IMG/VR virus record: IMGVR_UViG_3300032883_000188 | Location: 1-64,000 of that record | Length of the DNA stretch: 64,000 nucleotides | Direction: 5' to 3' (one strand) | Source of the DNA: a virus | Shown: positions 32,309 to 41,129 of the stretch, one piece after another | Layout of the letters: each line of letters begins with the position of its first letter | Numbering within the stretch: the stretch's first letter is position 1 | Translations under genes and position numbers: made by a program | Notes under the pieces: model-generated | What the model was told of the DNA's origin: nothing | Database searches by the model: none | The model's input: the letters and a program-made list of their open reading frames with translations, nothing else

Positions 32309-33001
32309 CTATCCTCCTTTTATATAATCGTTTGGAAAATTTAATTTTGCTTCTTTTCCATATAGAAAAAAGGCGGCAGAATCATATGCTTTAGCCGCAT
32401 CACTTTCGGAATAATATGCACCAAGTCTAAAAACCATCTTTTCGTATGTTATTTGAACTTCAAACTTTTTTCTGTATTTTCTTTTACATACACCTAAATA
32501 ACTGCTGGTTTTTATTTTTTTCTTACCGCGTTGTTTTCCAAGCATTGCTTCTGATATTTTTCTATTTTCTTCGACTGTGTGGATTCTTTTTTTACTATAA
32601 ATAGAAATTGTTTTTCTAACTTCATCCGAACGAATTTTTCCTTTATTTGACAAAGATGCTTTCATTCTAGACTCTTCGCTAGGAATACGCCCCAATGTTC
32701 CCTCTCCACCGTCTGTTAAATTATAACCAAAGTCTCTATTTTTTGTTTTATATTTTTTTATAAAATGTATTTCTTTTATTGCTAAAGAATCTTTTTCACA
32801 TTTTTCTAAAATATAAAAGTTAAAATTTTTTATTCCATATTTGTTATAAGAATATTGCAGATATGGATTTGGGTGTCTGTTTTCATGCAAGTCTCTTTTA
32901 TGCCCGGTAAATCTATAAGAAATATCAATTGATTTTCCTATATATTTTTTATTATTAATTATATTTTCAATACAATAAATTCCGGCTATTTTTTCTTGCA
33001 T
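32309..33001 (-). CDS. GIY-YIG homing endonuclease with AP2 DNA-binding domain
   Basis: 230 residues. GIY (7-9) and YIG (20-22) with R and E catalytic positions further on; NUMOD-type helices in the middle (ASLSNKGKIRSDEVRKTIS); and a C-terminal AP2 domain (SSYLGVCKRKYRKKFEVQI ... RLGAYYSESDAAKAYDSAAF). It is free-standing and AT-rich, inserted between tape measure and dit. Such enzymes cut homologous genomes lacking them and spread by repair. Confidence 0.9.
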   Translation of the reverse strand: MQEKIAGIYCIENIINNKKYIGKSIDISYRFTGHKRDLHENRHPNPYLQYSYNKYGIKNFNFYILEKCEKDSLAIKEIHFIKKYKTKNRDFGYNLTDGGEGTLGRIPSEESRMKASLSNKGKIRSDEVRKTISIYSKKRIHTVEENRKISEAMLGKQRGKKKIKTSSYLGVCKRKYRKKFEVQITYEKMVFRLGAYYSESDAAKAYDSAAFFLYGKEAKLNFPNDYIKGG

Positions 33002-33019
33002 TTTTATTCACCGCCTTTC

Positions 33020-36000
33020 TTAGTTAACGTACTGGTTGGTCGCTCTGGTTACGCCTCTTTTGCGAAACGTATCATTCATTTTTTCCATCAACTTGTCTGC
33101 AATACGCTCAATATCGGGTATAACATTCTTGTCCAGATTACCCATTACCGTGATTGGCATGGAAACACTTGCGTTACCCATGCTCCCACTCTTGTTCAAG
33201 TTATTTAGTGCGGATAGACCAATGGAATCTACGATGTTTTTCCTTAGAACGAATTCTCCGGGCATCAACATAGTATTAACAGAATCTTGATTAGGAATAC
33301 CACCTGTAATTAAACCGCCCTCGGCTACTGGCGTAGCTATTGGTCTCATCGGTGTTGCTTTTTTACGTCTACTTACAGTTATAGTACCGTCAGACCAAGC
33401 AGTATCACTTATTTCATATGTCTTATCGGTGGGGTCTGTTCTCCATGCTGATATGCTCATTGGTGTTCTTTGAGTCTTTTGAGTAGTACCACCACCAACA
33501 CTTCCCCCTACACCCCCTTTGTTACCCATTTTATCTAGAATTTCTTTTAAGGCTTCTCTAAGCTTTTCTATGAATTTGTCAATCAAGTCTATTTGAGCAT
33601 TTATCATGTCTTCATAGATTCTATATTCTTTATCCAAGGCTTCAACTTGAAGGTTGTAGCTTCTGTCGGCTTGGGTTTTTTCCAAGTCCGCCTGTGCTTT
33701 ATCCAAATTTTCCTGTAATTGCAAGCGCTTTGCCTGTGCTTCTTCGCTGTTGTCGAGTGAAATGGCAAGTAATTCAGCTTGTATCTTGGAAACACTTTTC
33801 TGTTTATCACGCAGGGTATCTTGATAATCAGATTCGTCTTTCATAGCCTTTAAGATGGCTTTACGAGCATCGATGATTTTCTTAAAGCCTTCCAGTTTAT
33901 CTTTTAAGGCTTTCTTTTCGTTTTCGGCATCTTTTATTTTCAGGTCATATTCGTCTTGAATCTTTTTTCTAGCCGCATCTGCACCGCCTCCGCCCCCACC
34001 CCCACTAGCAGAAGCTTTCCCAAGAGAATTCAATTGAGCTACAAGTGCTTGTATTTGCAACACTTGCGCGTGAGTCATTCTTGAGCCTACGGCTTCAATT
34101 TCCGCAAACACATACAAACCATTGGCGGCTACTTTAAGAGCACCAACAAGATTATAAAGAGCAAGTTGATGATTTATTAATTCTATCAGATGGGTCTTTG
34201 CGGATTGTGTATCAAAAATAAAAGCATCTCCAACCATGGTTATATATTGTGCCAGTTGAGGATATTTACTAATAAGGTTATTAACAGTATCCGCGGTTAT
34301 TGAATTGTTCTTTGCTTGCTCTATTGCCGCATTATTTATAGCATCGAATTCAGAGTTAAGTTCATCAAATGTTGGAATTGCCGAAGCAACACTATTGTTT
34401 AAATTAATAACAGCATTGGCGGCGCGCATTTGAGCATCTGTCAAATCATTAGCACCAAATATCATATTCATTAATGTTTCTGAATATGATGATGCAGATT
34501 CATTTCCTATTTCCCATTTACCGTTTACATTGTCTATTCTTACGCCCAATACTTCCCAATCTTCTATTTCTTTTGAAGTAATAGTTCCCTTGCTAATTTT
34601 ATCCTGTAAATCCCTAAAGTCTTTCCAAGCCGCTTGCAGTTTTGCCATACCAACAGCAAAACCAGATGGGTCAAGCGTTGGCTTTATTACTGGTTGAGCG
34701 CCAAATTCTGCTTCTCTTGCCTTAGCATACAAATTGTAAAGATTTTCAGTATTTGTTTTTGTTGCCTCATCCCACATGCTCTTATAGAAATCTGAAAATT
34801 CCTTTTTCAAATCAGGGTCTACAAGTTTAGCCATAAAAGCTTTTTGGGCTTCCATACCCATATTGCTAAAATCAACTTTTGCCTTTGCAATAGCTTCTCT
34901 GTACTCTGCTTCTTCCATTGGGGTAAGTTTATTTTTTGAAACCCAACCTGTTCCACCGCTCTTCCCCCCGGGTTTGTTAAGAGTATATTTTGCTTCATTA
35001 AGAGCCTGTGCTTCCAAATTATAGGCTTCTTTATTTTGTAAATCTAGAAGCGCTTTCTTCGCATCTATTTCCTCTAAAATTGCTTGCGTTTGGGCTTTTA
35101 TACTATCGGTACTGGTGATTATGAAGTTTCCATAAGTGTCATAATAACCTATCAACCCCGGCAAGATTGATTTTAATTGATTTTGAACATCAGTTAGTCT
35201 TTGTGTTTCGTCCGCTGTTTTCTTTGTATTTGCGCTTAAAGTTTTAAACTCTTCTGAAAGATTATAAATACTTTTTTTGTTTGCATAAAGGTCGTCAAGC
35301 ACTGTTTTAGTATCTTTTATTTCGCCCTGTATATCAACTAATTCTTCTTTTGCACTTTTTGTATTTATTATAAATAATGCAAGAGCACCAATCGCTAAGG
35401 AAAGAACTAGTCCTATTCCTCCTGCGCTTGTAAGAAAAGCGAGTACTGATGCTGTAACCGTATCTATTGCCCCGGCTGTTATCCATAAAGCCGCATCTAA
35501 AACTGAAAGTCCTGCGGCATCAGCCAGTGCCGCCGTAACCATACCCACAAAACTAATAATAAGTTTTCCAACCTGTTCTCTATAAAGTATTGTAATAGCA
35601 ACCCCTAATGCTATTATAACAGCCTTTAATCCACCAATCTTTGTTATCCAGTTAACGATAGATGCCAAAGTATTATTAAGGGTTATAATTAAACCATTAA
35701 AATCTTTTCCGCTTTGTACAAGTCCCTGAAAGGATGCCTTTAATCTGTTTTGTGAGGCTTCAACATTTCTCAAATAAATGGAATATCTATCCATTGCCAA
35801 ACCAGCGGAATTAGCTTCTATTCCCTGTAACTTTAAAGCCATGTTCATGTTCTGCATGAGAACATTAAACATGTTACGCTGACGTACACCCGCGATTGCT
35901 TTACCAATATTCGCCTGTTCTACTTCGTTAAGAGTATTCCATTTACCAGCAAGTTCTTCAAGCACTGCACTAAAATCTCTAAAAGAGACATCGCTATCAC

Positions 36001-37324
36001 GTAATTTTATGTTTACTCTTGATAAAGCAATTTCAACATTGTTTATACCTGTTGCACCATCTAGACCGCCTTGCCTAATATCCTGCATACGGGTTAAAAT
36101 GGTCTTCATTGCCTGACCGACCATTTCAGCATTCTGTCTGGTTACAGAAGATACAGTACCAATATAAGAAACAAGTTTATCAAAAGATACGCCTACTTCG
36201 GATGCGGCGGCGGCAGAATATCTCAACGCCGTTGCCAATTCACCAGCACTGGTGGCGCTTTGGTTGTCTACTGCTACCAGTTTGTCAACCACAACGGCGG
36301 CTTCATCTACACTCATTGCATAAGAGTTAATTGTTGAAGTTAAATAGTTGGTTGCGTCTGCTGAACTTAATGCGCCAAGTTTAGAAAGCATTAGAGATGC
36401 TTGTAATAGTTTTTGGGTTTCTGCAATAGTTCTACCCTGTCTTAACCACTCTACACTTCCCTGCGCAACTTCAAGAGTCGTAACACCCATTTGCTGTGCT
36501 AATACATTAAAAGATTGTGCCAAAGAATAAATTTGTTCCGGGGTTTGTGCTCCTGCTACTTGCAATACTTGAATCTTTACCATTTCTTTGTTAAGTTCAA
36601 TGGTATATTGTATAGCATCATTTAATAATTTTTGTGCTTCTCTTACTACACCTAAAGAAAGACTATAAGAGATAGTCTGCATAAAAGCGCGCTGAATGTT
36701 AGCCGCCCAACTTTGCATGGCGGTAGCCGCTCTTTTAGTAACAGATGTAGTGGCTTCAAACTCTCCGTTTAATTTCTGAATACTAGGTATAAGTTTTTGC
36801 GCCGCGGCTGTTTGTCCGGTTTCTGCAAGTTGTTTGTAAAGATTTATCTCATTCATCAAAGCAGTGGCGCTTCCCTGAATGGCTTTCTTTTCGGTCTCTC
36901 CCATGCTTTGTGCACGGTTAGCCCAATCTGCCGCTTTCTTACCCATGGCGTCAAACTGCGTTATGTTCTTGGTGATGCCAGTTAAAGTATTGTCAATATT
37001 CTTGCTGAATGTACCAACTTCGCCAGTTGCACCTTTAAAACTACCACTCAAACCAACTATTTCTACTTTTAATTGTCCGGTAGCTGTTTCCATTAGTTGT
37101 AGTTTTGTGGTTACACCTGTTAATACTCCGCCCTCCGCCTTGACAGAAGTATTAAAAGCATCAAGTGCTTTTTGAGCGGCGCTTGTATCAACACCAGAAA
37201 GTGCCTTTACACCACCAAGATTGAGGGGATTATTCTTTAAATCACCGGAGAAAACCTTAAGGCTCTCTGTCAGTGATTTGGTATCAGCTTTAAAACCTAC
37301 ATTAAAGGTAAACGCATTTGCCAT
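33020..37324 (-). CDS. Tape measure protein
   Basis: 1434 residues. N-terminal half is long helices with a TP901-type core (EVGVSFDKLVSYIGTVSSVTRQNAEMVGQAMKT region). A hydrophobic segment lies at about 560-670 (several possible membrane helices). A poly-Gly linker precedes a C-terminal coiled coil of about 150 residues. Sets tail length; at about 0.15 nm per residue the tail would be near 215 nm (rule of thumb, not measured). Confidence 0.92.
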   Translation of the reverse strand: MANAFTFNVGFKADTKSLTESLKVFSGDLKNNPLNLGGVKALSGVDTSAAQKALDAFNTSVKAEGGVLTGVTTKLQLMETATGQLKVEIVGLSGSFKGATGEVGTFSKNIDNTLTGITKNITQFDAMGKKAADWANRAQSMGETEKKAIQGSATALMNEINLYKQLAETGQTAAAQKLIPSIQKLNGEFEATTSVTKRAATAMQSWAANIQRAFMQTISYSLSLGVVREAQKLLNDAIQYTIELNKEMVKIQVLQVAGAQTPEQIYSLAQSFNVLAQQMGVTTLEVAQGSVEWLRQGRTIAETQKLLQASLMLSKLGALSSADATNYLTSTINSYAMSVDEAAVVVDKLVAVDNQSATSAGELATALRYSAAAASEVGVSFDKLVSYIGTVSSVTRQNAEMVGQAMKTILTRMQDIRQGGLDGATGINNVEIALSRVNIKLRDSDVSFRDFSAVLEELAGKWNTLNEVEQANIGKAIAGVRQRNMFNVLMQNMNMALKLQGIEANSAGLAMDRYSIYLRNVEASQNRLKASFQGLVQSGKDFNGLIITLNNTLASIVNWITKIGGLKAVIIALGVAITILYREQVGKLIISFVGMVTAALADAAGLSVLDAALWITAGAIDTVTASVLAFLTSAGGIGLVLSLAIGALALFIINTKSAKEELVDIQGEIKDTKTVLDDLYANKKSIYNLSEEFKTLSANTKKTADETQRLTDVQNQLKSILPGLIGYYDTYGNFIITSTDSIKAQTQAILEEIDAKKALLDLQNKEAYNLEAQALNEAKYTLNKPGGKSGGTGWVSKNKLTPMEEAEYREAIAKAKVDFSNMGMEAQKAFMAKLVDPDLKKEFSDFYKSMWDEATKTNTENLYNLYAKAREAEFGAQPVIKPTLDPSGFAVGMAKLQAAWKDFRDLQDKISKGTITSKEIEDWEVLGVRIDNVNGKWEIGNESASSYSETLMNMIFGANDLTDAQMRAANAVINLNNSVASAIPTFDELNSEFDAINNAAIEQAKNNSITADTVNNLISKYPQLAQYITMVGDAFIFDTQSAKTHLIELINHQLALYNLVGALKVAANGLYVFAEIEAVGSRMTHAQVLQIQALVAQLNSLGKASASGGGGGGGADAARKKIQDEYDLKIKDAENEKKALKDKLEGFKKIIDARKAILKAMKDESDYQDTLRDKQKSVSKIQAELLAISLDNSEEAQAKRLQLQENLDKAQADLEKTQADRSYNLQVEALDKEYRIYEDMINAQIDLIDKFIEKLREALKEILDKMGNKGGVGGSVGGGTTQKTQRTPMSISAWRTDPTDKTYEISDTAWSDGTITVSRRKKATPMRPIATPVAEGGLITGGIPNQDSVNTMLMPGEFVLRKNIVDSIGLSALNNLNKSGSMGNASVSMPITVMGNLDKNVIPDIERIADKLMEKMNDTFRKRGVTRATNQYVN

Positions 37325-37343
37325 ATAACCTCCTCAACTCAAA

Positions 37344-38342
37344 CTATATTTTCAAATTTTCTAATTCCTTGTATGTCCTGTCCTTCGCGGAAGAATCATC
37401 ATAAACCGAAACCATGCTTAAATCTGACCACCCGAATATTTCCTTAATAAGAACGTGGGGTATATTCTGCTTGGAAAGCAGAGTGGTCAGATAATGTCTT
37501 AGCGCATGAGTATAAAATGGGACTTTTAAGCGCTTTTCAAACGCTCTTACCCACCCGCGCACGGTTGCGCCAGTAGCCGGAGTGCCATTCAGTTTAACAA
37601 AAAGAAAGTTATGATTTAACTTCTTGGCTTTTAAAAGTTTGGCACGCTCGAGTAACCACGCCTTGTAATAAGGCAGGAATTTTTCAGCCAGTATATACTT
37701 GTAAAGAAGTTTACCCGCTTTACCCCTGCCCTTGGTCTTTAACTGGCGGGTTGTTTCCAAGAACAACGTACCAAAAGCAGTCCTGTTTTCGTCTATCATG
37801 TCTGTTTCGAAGATTAGTAATTCTGAAAACCTAGCCCCACTACAAATCGCCAGTGCCAGCCAACAAGCCTGTTGCTTGTTGTGCTTTGACAGATATTTAA
37901 GAAGACTTTCAATTTGCTCGGCTGTCAGAATGGTTTTCTCTCTGCGCATCTCTTTTGGAGTAGATTCGACTACACGCAGAATAACATTGCGGAAAGTTGG
38001 GTATTCTTCATCGTAAAATTTTTCAATAAATGTTGACAGAGATGATAACACACTGCGCATATTATTTAACTTGGAAGAACCAACCCGTAATTCATCAACG
38101 GCAAAACTAAAGAAGTCTGCAAATTCCAACTTCTTGATATCTACAAAGAACTTGTTCTCGTTGTGTAACAAGTTCCACGTAAAGAACATTTTTAGATTGG
38201 ATTCGTAGACCACAATGGTTTTGTCGCTTGTGCGGGTGGATTTCTCTTTTAGAAATCTTTGCATCAAGTCGATATTCTTTGGGTTTATCTGTTTAGTCAA
38301 TTCGTCCGAAGTTATCTTGTTACGAAAAGTTATTCTTGGCAT
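37344..38342 (-). CDS. Tyrosine recombinase (integrase/XerC-like)
   Basis: 332 residues. N-terminal SAM-like core-binding domain (30-120), then catalytic residues R171 (SGARFSEL), Lys around 202-211, H279xxR282 (THALRHYL), W305 in GWSD, and nucleophile Y314 (SVYDD). All catalytic positions look intact. Could integrate the phage or resolve genome multimers. Location within the tail genes is unusual, and no attachment site or repressor is recognised in the window. Overlaps the RuvC-like gene by 23 bases. Confidence 0.85.
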   Translation of the reverse strand: MPRITFRNKITSDELTKQINPKNIDLMQRFLKEKSTRTSDKTIVVYESNLKMFFTWNLLHNENKFFVDIKKLEFADFFSFAVDELRVGSSKLNNMRSVLSSLSTFIEKFYDEEYPTFRNVILRVVESTPKEMRREKTILTAEQIESLLKYLSKHNKQQACWLALAICSGARFSELLIFETDMIDENRTAFGTLFLETTRQLKTKGRGKAGKLLYKYILAEKFLPYYKAWLLERAKLLKAKKLNHNFLFVKLNGTPATGATVRGWVRAFEKRLKVPFYTHALRHYLTTLLSKQNIPHVLIKEIFGWSDLSMVSVYDDSSAKDRTYKELENLKI

Positions 38343-38805
38343 TATGATAACCCCCTGTAAATTTAAAATAAGTTATACCAACCGCAAAGGCGTCTGATTC
38401 ATCAAAACTATTAAATTTAATATCAGGATTTTCTTTTAGAATGACATTTCTTAGTTCTTCCTTACTCATATTACCCTTTCCACCAACAACTTTTTTAACC
38501 GTAGTAGCCGGATAATATATTTGTTCATAATTACAAAAAATATAATTTGCAATGCCGTGTACTCTGAATATTGCCTGAGTGCTTTTATTATATAGGGTAA
38601 AACCCTGCTCGATAACAATTACCTCAGGCGTGTATTTTTTAATTAATCTAATAAATTCTTTACCAATCATTCTAAGTTTCAGCTTGGATTCATCCTCGCT
38701 TTTCGTGTCTATGGTTATCGCTTCTACGAATTTACCATCATTGGTAAAAATACAAACACCTGTGGAATTAAGGGATAAGTCAAGTGCGTAAACGTATGTT
38801 TCCAT
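38320..38805 (-). CDS. RuvC-like Holliday junction resolvase
   Basis: 161 residues, RNase H fold: D9 in YALDLSLNSTG, E66 in VIVIEQG, and E136/D138 in FDESDAFAVG form the acidic active site. ATG 38805 is chosen because GGGAG lies 6 bases before it; the ATG 12 bases earlier lies right against a terminator and has no ribosome site. It likely resolves branched DNA before packaging. Confidence 0.8.
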   Translation of the reverse strand: METYVYALDLSLNSTGVCIFTNDGKFVEAITIDTKSEDESKLKLRMIGKEFIRLIKKYTPEVIVIEQGFTLYNKSTQAIFRVHGIANYIFCNYEQIYYPATTVKKVVGGKGNMSKEELRNVILKENPDIKFNSFDESDAFAVGITYFKFTGGYHNAKNNFS

Positions 38806-38815
38806 GTGTGCTCCC

Positions 38816-38852
38816 ATAAAAGGAAGGGTGAGGCGTTTTGCCCCACCCTTCC
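38816..38852 (-). terminator. Terminator after the holin-like gene
   Basis: On the - strand GGAAGGGTG ... CACCCTTCC forms a GC-rich stem (38822-38850) with an inner GGC/GCC pair, followed by TTTTA. It ends the transcript carrying 38860 onward and limits read-through into the RuvC-like and integrase genes. Confidence 0.8.
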
Positions 38853-38859
38853 AAATTAT

Positions 38860-39069
38860 TTATTTTTTCAATGCGTCTTTAAGACCGGAAACAACAGCTT
38901 TTGCCGCCTCTTCAACGGTTAAAGAACCGATTACCACAAGCAGGATAGCATCGATGGCTACCCAAATATCCTGCGGTACTTTGAAGTAATTAAGCACAAG
39001 CGTCTGTAGCAGAGCTACAACTGCCAGCCAAAAAGTTCTATTCTTAAGTAATGCTAAAATTCCACTCAT
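38860..39069 (-). CDS. Small holin-like membrane protein, 69 aa
   Basis: Two hydrophobic helices (residues 11-29 and 34-50) and a Lys-rich amphipathic tail (KAVVSGLKDALKK). This is the layout of small phage holins often annotated only as membrane proteins. Immediately followed by a terminator. No endolysin is adjacent. Confidence 0.6.
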   Translation of the reverse strand: MSGILALLKNRTFWLAVVALLQTLVLNYFKVPQDIWVAIDAILLVVIGSLTVEEAAKAVVSGLKDALKK

Positions 39070-39085
39070 TTTTTATTTCTCCTTT

Positions 39086-40015
39086 TTATGATATTACATC
39101 AAAACCGAATTCTGTTTTTCCTGAAATAAAAGCTAACTTCATTTCCTTCATTAATTTCCAAAAGTTAGCTCTTTCCCCGGCATTTGTTTTTATGTCGTTT
39201 AACAAATCGAGATGATATAGATATAGTTTTGCAAATTTATATATATCGTTTATTTTTACTATACTTATTTTTACAGTAAAGGCTTTTTTTAATTCTTTTT
39301 TGTTCCATTCTCCGCTATCAGACCAGACAACATTGTCATACATTTTTCCGTAAATCATATCATATAATTTTTGTAAAATTAAAACCATATGTAAAGTAAT
39401 CTCTTTAAACCCCATATGTATAACACCATTACCCATAACAGGTTCTATTTTAAAAAACAAAAAGTTTTGCATTTTTATTACCATTTTATATAAAGAAATA
39501 AGTTTTTTAATTGCGGCTTTGTCTCCTATTGTTTCGGTTTCTGAAAAATTATATACCGTAACACCACCAACAGAAAGAATATCTTTTTTACCAGAGTGAA
39601 CTTTAATTTCTGTTGATATTGCTAATAAGTCAGCCATCGGGTTTGTGCTTTTTTCCAAGCCAAACAATTTTGCTTCTATAAATTCCCCATACCAACCGCC
39701 CATTGCTCTTGCGTCATGTATGTTTTTAAATTGAGATGTTTCTACATCTATGTAAGATTTTTCAATCATTTCATTCAAAAGGTCAACCGACATAGCCGCC
39801 GCAATATTTTCTTTTACATAATTTATTATAATTTCTTTTTTATCAAGATACATTTTTTGAAATTCATTTCCGGGGGTAAACTTTTTTCCGTCTGCATCTT
39901 GAAGTAATGTTGCCGCCTGTTCTTTTATCTTTTTATCAAGCCATTGCTCCAACTCGGGGAGGGTCATGGTTTGTCCGGTCTCTTCGTTGGTTACTGTTAT
40001 ATCGTTATAGGGCAT
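39086..40015 (-). CDS. Predicted endonuclease-like protein, 309 aa
   Basis: The section GGWYGEFIEAKLFG ... MADLLAISTEIKVHSG has the E ... D ... ExK spacing of restriction-type PD-(D/E)XK nucleases. The gene is markedly AT-rich, rich in Lys/Ile/Asn codons compared with the tail genes around it, suggesting recent acquisition. It may be a free-standing invasive endonuclease or a small restriction-type nuclease; no methylase is adjacent. Confidence 0.5.
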   Translation of the reverse strand: MPYNDITVTNEETGQTMTLPELEQWLDKKIKEQAATLLQDADGKKFTPGNEFQKMYLDKKEIIINYVKENIAAAMSVDLLNEMIEKSYIDVETSQFKNIHDARAMGGWYGEFIEAKLFGLEKSTNPMADLLAISTEIKVHSGKKDILSVGGVTVYNFSETETIGDKAAIKKLISLYKMVIKMQNFLFFKIEPVMGNGVIHMGFKEITLHMVLILQKLYDMIYGKMYDNVVWSDSGEWNKKELKKAFTVKISIVKINDIYKFAKLYLYHLDLLNDIKTNAGERANFWKLMKEMKLAFISGKTEFGFDVIS

Positions 40016-40032
40016 AATCCCTCCTTACAAGG

Positions 40033-40239
40033 TTAAATCTCTTCTTCTTTTCTGCGTCTCCTCTTTTGTTCCACTTCCCGCTCATACTCACAGTTCTTGT
40101 TCGAACAGGAGATATGCTCCTTGGGAGTGGTAACCCGTATTCCATCGATTAATGTTACGATGTCCAGCACCCTTACTTGTAGTACTTTCCCGCATTCAGG
40201 ACAGCGCTCTTTCAGGGTGTGTTTCAACCTGCCAATCAT
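40033..40239 (-). CDS. Zinc-ribbon protein, 68 aa
   Basis: CPEC and CSNKNC pairs about 27 residues apart form a zinc ribbon, followed by a strongly basic and acidic tail (RRRRKEEE). It begins right after the tail-chaperone gene. No slippery heptamer was found that would fuse the two, so it is treated as a separate protein. Confidence 0.6.
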   Translation of the reverse strand: MIGRLKHTLKERCPECGKVLQVRVLDIVTLIDGIRVTTPKEHISCSNKNCEYEREVEQKRRRRKEEEI

Positions 40240-40241
40240 GG

Positions 40242-40778
40242 TTACGCTGTACCCTTAATGGCATCCTGCAAAATAGAAGAATTCTCGATTTTTTCGGCAA
40301 GTTCCTTGGTGTTCTTTTGAAGCGTTTCAATTTGCTCCGGGCTGACATTGGCAACCTTGTCCAGCAAGTCCTGCAATTTCTCAATGAAATTGGTAAGAAC
40401 TGCGCCAGCAGTCTTTTGTGCCTTGACCTCATCAATAACATATCTCAGTTTTTGCATGAAAGCGCCATAATTTACAATGCGAGAAGTTATTGCGTCTACA
40501 AAATCAGGGTCAGCATAGAGTTCTTTATCGAGACTTTCCACTTCCAAATTTGTATTGGCTTGAAAGATATAGTTCAAAAGTTCGAACTGCGCCTCAAAGT
40601 ATGCATACTTAGAACCGGAAACAACCCCATCCACGGTTTCGAAGTAGGTTGTCAAGTAATGATTTACCAGAAACGCCTGTTCTGCCATGGTCAAGAAGGG
40701 GTCTATTTCAATCTCAACACCCTTATAAACCGCCCTTATCTTTTCCATGGGCTTGTATTCGAATTTAACCTTATCCAT
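40242..40778 (-). CDS. Tail assembly chaperone
   Basis: 178 residues, helical, between the tail tube gene and the tape measure side of the cluster. The second ATG (40778) is used because GGAGA lies five bases before it. Pattern EKIRAVYKGVEIEIDPFLTMAEQAFLVNHYL is typical of phage tail-chaperone N-termini. Position rather than motif supports the call. Confidence 0.65.
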   Translation of the reverse strand: MDKVKFEYKPMEKIRAVYKGVEIEIDPFLTMAEQAFLVNHYLTTYFETVDGVVSGSKYAYFEAQFELLNYIFQANTNLEVESLDKELYADPDFVDAITSRIVNYGAFMQKLRYVIDEVKAQKTAGAVLTNFIEKLQDLLDKVANVSPEQIETLQKNTKELAEKIENSSILQDAIKGTA

Positions 40779-40800
40779 TTGAATCTCCATATTGGGAATT

Positions 40801-40838
40801 AAAAAAGTACACCGCTGTCTTTAGACAACGGTGTACTT
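40801..40838 (-). terminator. Terminator between 40844 gene and tail chaperone
   Basis: On the - strand AAGTACACCGTTGTC pairs with GACAGCGGTGTACTT around TAAA, followed by six T. It should lower chaperone and downstream expression relative to the tail tube gene. Confidence 0.88.
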
Positions 40839-40843
40839 ATTGT

Positions 40844-41080
40844 TTATAAAGGGATAATATCCCCTATTTTTGCTTTCTTGTTTTCTTCGGTAATGCCAAC
40901 TCTGTAGCCATTACCATTGCTGTCCACCAGATACAGGTGTCCCTTTGCAATACTGTAAACTTTCGCCTCTAGTTTTTTGGAGGCGGGTTTACTCCTGACG
41001 GGTTCTTGTACGGGTTTGTCCTCTTCTTTGAGAACATCCTCGTCCTCGAAAATATTCATTTCGTCTTTCTTTTTAGCCAC
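40844..41080 (-). CDS. Hypothetical protein, 78 aa
   Basis: GTG start with GGAGG 6 bases upstream. Highly charged N-terminus (acidic then Lys-rich), then a beta-rich SH3-like segment (AKVYSIAKGHLYLVDSNGNGYRVGI). Sits between tail tube and tail chaperone; role unknown. Confidence 0.6.
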   Translation of the reverse strand: MAKKKDEMNIFEDEDVLKEEDKPVQEPVRSKPASKKLEAKVYSIAKGHLYLVDSNGNGYRVGITEENKKAKIGDIIPL

Positions 41081-41101
41081 TTTTTACCTCCAAACAAGAG
41101 G

Positions 41102-41120
41102 GCGGGTTACCCCGCCCAAT
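41102..41120 (-). repeat. Intercistronic GC hairpin, copy 1
   Basis: On the - strand GGGCGGG-GTAA-CCCGCCC, a 7-bp perfect stem with a 4-nt loop, after the tail tube gene. The same 18 bases recur at 45432-45449. No U-tract follows, so it probably affects mRNA stability or partly slows transcription. Confidence 0.7.
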
Positions 41121-41129
41121 TTTAGATTG

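Noticed and set aside
37344-38342. Firm call of a temperate phage
   Set aside because: A tyrosine recombinase is present, but no repressor, Cro/CI switch or attachment site was recognised, so lifestyle stays open.
40033-40790. Programmed -1 frameshift between tail chaperone and the next gene
   Set aside because: The A-run near the end of the chaperone gene does not form an X XXY YYZ heptamer in the reading frame, and the next gene has its own start and a zinc-ribbon unlike a chaperone extension.
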